A stretch of DNA of 64,000 nt, taken from positions 3,106,501 through 3,170,500 of the forward strand of contig NZ_PPPD01000001.1 of NCBI RefSeq assembly GCF_002901445.1. Direction: 5' to 3'. The stretch is from Deinococcus koreensis (GTDB lineage: Bacteria > Deinococcota > Deinococci > Deinococcales > Deinococcaceae). Within the stretch, counting starts at the first letter, position 1. Each line of letters opens with the position of its first letter. Below are positions 61,943-64,000 of this stretch, one piece after another. A program made the translations under genes and the position numbers. Under the pieces are notes generated by a model that was not told where the DNA came from, made no database searches, and saw nothing but the letters and a program-made list of their open reading frames with translations.

Positions 61943-62827
61943 ATGACCCTAGACGACATTCTCAACGCCCCCTCCCCGGCCTCCGCCTGGATTCTCGCCC
62001 AGGACTGCGCTGAGACCGGCCTCGACCCCCAGGACATCCGCGCCGAGATGCTGCGGCGCATCGGGCAGATGCGCGAGAGCATCGAGCGGGGCCTGAGCAG
62101 TGACGCCAGGAGCATCACCGGCATGGTGGGCTGGAACGCCAAGGGTCTGTGGGACGCGCCGGACGTGCTGGGCGCGCCCCTGCTGAGGCGGGTGCAGGCC
62201 TACGCGATGGCCGTGAACGAGGAGAACGCCCGCATGGGCAAGATCGTCGCGGCGCCCACCGCCGGCAGCGCGGGCACCATCCCCGGCGCCCTGATCGGCG
62301 TGGCCGACCACCTGGGGCTGCCCGACGAGCGATTGGTCGATCCCATGATCCTGGCGGCCGGCATCGGCAAGGCGATCAGCAGGCGCATGTTCATCTCGGG
62401 CGCCGCCGGGGGCTGTCAGGCCGAGATCGGCTCCAGCGCCGCGATGGCCGCCGCCGCCGTGGTCGAGCTGCTGGGCGGCACCCCGCGCGCCGCCGTCCAC
62501 GCCGCCTCCATGGCCCTGATGAACACCATCGGGCTGGTGTGCGATCCGGTGGGCGGCTACGTCGAGGTGCCCTGTGTGAGCCGCAACGCCTTCTACGCGG
62601 TGCACGCCGTCAGCGCCGCTCAGCTCGCCCTGGCGCAGCTGGAGAGCTTCATTCCCCCCGACGAGGTGCTCGGCGCCATGGCCTCGGTGGGCCGCATGAT
62701 GCCCGCCGCCCTGCGAGAGACCGCCGAGGGGGGGCTGGCCCAGACCCCGACCGGGCTGGCCGTGACCGAGCGCATGGAGGGCAAGGGCGGCGAGACGGGT
62801 GGGATGATCGATTTACCGATGGCCTGA
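61943..62827 (+). CDS. sdaAA: L-serine dehydratase, alpha subunit
   Basis: This 294-residue chain holds the [4Fe-4S] site of the serine dehydratase. Cys in [20 protein letters not shown] and VEVPCVSRN are the likely cluster ligands, and [16 protein letters not shown] binds serine. Its partner is sdaAB at 53399. A possible -10 TAAGCT at 61890 would leave an untranslated leader of about 40 nt. Its last 15 bases overlap the convergent membrane gene. Confidence 0.9.
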   Translation: MTLDDILNAPSPASAWILAQDCAETGLDPQDIRAEMLRRIGQMRESIERGLSSDARSITGMVGWNAKGLWDAPDVLGAPLLRRVQAYAMAVNEENARMGKIVAAPTAGSAGTIPGALIGVADHLGLPDERLVDPMILAAGIGKAISRRMFISGAAGGCQAEIGSSAAMAAAAVVELLGGTPRAAVHAASMALMNTIGLVCDPVGGYVEVPCVSRNAFYAVHAVSAAQLALAQLESFIPPDEVLGAMASVGRMMPAALRETAEGGLAQTPTGLAVTERMEGKGGETGGMIDLPMA

Positions 62828-63409
62828 GGAGGGGAGAGTGGTGCTCGGCTTGGATTTGCCCCGCAGCCACGCCTGAGAGGCGCGCCGGCCGGCCCAGGTG
62901 CTGAGGAAACCGGCCATTGCCGTCCCGCCTGCGAACGTCAGACTGGCCCAACTGAGCTGATAGACGGCGAAGTCTGTGGAGAACGCCTGGAACGACTCAC
63001 CGGCCTCGCTCCAGACGCCTTCTGATCGCACGCCCAGGCTCAGCAGCCAGAGCACCAGCGGCAGGCAGGCCAGCACCGCCGCCACCCGTCCGGGCCGGAG
63101 CCCATGCCAGCCGAGCAGCAGACCGGCCAGACCCAACGTACCCAGAAAGAGCAGGTCGAAGCGGGCGGGGTGGACGTTCATCCAGGCACCGAGCACGTTC
63201 TGATCCATCTTCCAGGCGACTCTGGACACGGCCACCAGGCCGACCAGCCAGAAGGCGGCCAGTGCAAGCGCCACGCCGAGCGCGATCCCCGTATCGGCGA
63301 GAGGTCGGTCCCAGTCTCGCGCCATGTTCCGTGTTTCCCTGCCCCACACCGCGTCCTGCACGGTTACCGCCTCGTGCTCCATAGCCAGCCTCCACTCGTC
63401 GGGGGTCAT
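62813..63409 (-). CDS. Membrane protein, paralogue of the next gene
   Basis: I do not recognise the family. The 198-residue protein has a soluble prefix of about 40 residues, starting [14 protein letters not shown], then four transmembrane helices. The same prefix begins the gene upstream, and the two overlap by ATGA, so they are tandem paralogues in one operon. A prefix before membrane helices recalls permease-prefix domains, but that is only an analogy. AGGAG precedes the ATG. The end overlaps sdaAA. Confidence 0.6.
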   Translation of the reverse strand: MTPDEWRLAMEHEAVTVQDAVWGRETRNMARDWDRPLADTGIALGVALALAAFWLVGLVAVSRVAWKMDQNVLGAWMNVHPARFDLLFLGTLGLAGLLLGWHGLRPGRVAAVLACLPLVLWLLSLGVRSEGVWSEAGESFQAFSTDFAVYQLSWASLTFAGGTAMAGFLSTWAGRRASQAWLRGKSKPSTTLPSSGHR

Positions 63410-63978
63410 GTCGATCTCCTGAAGAGGAATGCCTGAAGGCGGCTGGAGGCTGCTGCGCCCATCCACATCAGCACTGCCGTCAGGAGCATACGGAACCAGC
63501 CCCCGAGGGCCGCATACCCCATGAGATTCACCGATTCCTCGCCCCCAACGGTTGAAAATGTCATCGGGGCGTTGAACAGGGTGTACATCCACGCCCCAGC
63601 GCTGCACAGCATGATCGAAGCGGCGCCCATCAGAGCCAGAACGCCCGGCCGGACTCCTCCCAGACCCATCACGACGGCCAGGATCAGCGGAACGACGTAA
63701 TAGTGGATTTCGATCAGGGAGCCGTAGCTCGTCCGCTCCAGCACCCAGAACCCCAGCGGGTCGTATTCCCTCAACACTTGCGACCGGATGCAGGCAGCCA
63801 TGAGCGTGGTCAGGACAATGCCGTTCATCATTAGGGCCACCGCAGGAATGGTCAGTTCAGCTCTCAGAGGCCAGGGCCGAAGCCGACGCGCTGTCCAACG
63901 GGCCTCAAGCGCCCAGGGGCCGTCCGTGCTGTGGGCCGCCTCGTGCTCCATAGCCAGCCTCCAGTCGTCGGGGGTCAT
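63406..63978 (-). CDS. Membrane protein with shared N-terminal prefix
   Basis: This 190-residue protein starts [14 protein letters not shown], nearly identical to the paralogue downstream, followed by a W-x2-E-x-R pattern and four transmembrane helices (about 40-65, 90-115, 118-140, 160-183). The transmembrane part is not similar at a glance. GGAGG precedes the ATG at 63978. Its gene order before the window edge is unknown; a regulator could lie upstream. Confidence 0.6.
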   Translation of the reverse strand: MTPDDWRLAMEHEAAHSTDGPWALEARWTARRLRPWPLRAELTIPAVALMMNGIVLTTLMAACIRSQVLREYDPLGFWVLERTSYGSLIEIHYYVVPLILAVVMGLGGVRPGVLALMGAASIMLCSAGAWMYTLFNAPMTFSTVGGEESVNLMGYAALGGWFRMLLTAVLMWMGAAASSRLQAFLFRRST

Positions 63979-64000
63979 ACGACAAGCCTCCGGCGGTATT

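Overview
The window is about 70 % GC, densely packed, and reads as chromosomal DNA of a Deinococcus species. Three things point there. One gene (51851-53383) is a lycopene cyclase of the plant/CrtLm type used for deinoxanthin-type carotenoids. More than twenty genes have a TANNNT -10 box only 5-9 nt before the start codon, the leaderless promoter grammar known in Deinococcus. The gene content (DUF402, SWIM-SNF2 helicase, DinB, tautomerases, ExeM-like nuclease) also fits. I see no rRNA, tRNA, CRISPR array, complete insertion sequence or prophage.

Layout. 1-5.6 kb: tail of a U32-like peptidase, a DUF402 protein, a nucleotidyltransferase, a GlgC-like sugar nucleotidyltransferase and an ABC exporter pair. 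5.6-7.8 kb: a tautomerase, a carboxynorspermidine-synthase-like dehydrogenase and a small membrane protein. 8.0-14.2 kb: coxM-coxS-coxL of a form I aerobic CO dehydrogenase, followed by a 2OG-Fe(II) oxygenase-like gene and an XdhC-YHS fusion likely to act in cofactor maturation. 14.2-22.0 kb: quinone oxidoreductase, an unknown protein, aroA, a sorbosone-dehydrogenase-like lipoprotein and a large SWIM-SNF2 helicase. 22.0-26.0 kb: a trp operon (trpE, tautomerase, Imm53-like gene, trpG, trpD) behind a leaderless leader peptide and a textbook attenuator. 26.1-31.5 kb: DinB, a SUKH-like protein, an Lrp regulator divergent from kamA, and a class III aminotransferase with a DUF4274-like gene between kamA and the aminotransferase. 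31.5-46 kb: a GH2 glycosidase, a secreted ExeM-type nuclease behind a Pho-box-like repeat, pheA, a CoA-disulfide-reductase-like enzyme, a regulator/ABC operon, a class V aminotransferase and an NPCBM-GH114 lipoprotein. 46.3-48.3 kb: tctA and tctB. 48.9-53.4 kb: lipoproteins and lycopene cyclase. 53.4-62.8 kb: sdaAB, an IclR regulator, the hut genes (hutU, a secreted unknown, hutG, hutI, hutH), a diheme cytochrome c and sdaAA. 62.8-64 kb: two tandem membrane paralogues.

How the genes work together. Amino acid metabolism dominates: aromatic synthesis (aroA, trpEGD, pheA), histidine breakdown (hut), serine deamination (sdaAB/sdaAA on either side of hut) and lysine conversion (kamA). The cox cluster suggests CO scavenging as an extra energy source. 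The clearest unexplained pattern is that single AT-richer accessory genes, three of them resembling immunity-type families, sit inside or beside otherwise ordinary operons (24011-24403, 26569-27456, 29584-30096, 56645-57241). The clearest regulatory system is the trp attenuator, whose leader peptide is itself leaderless.
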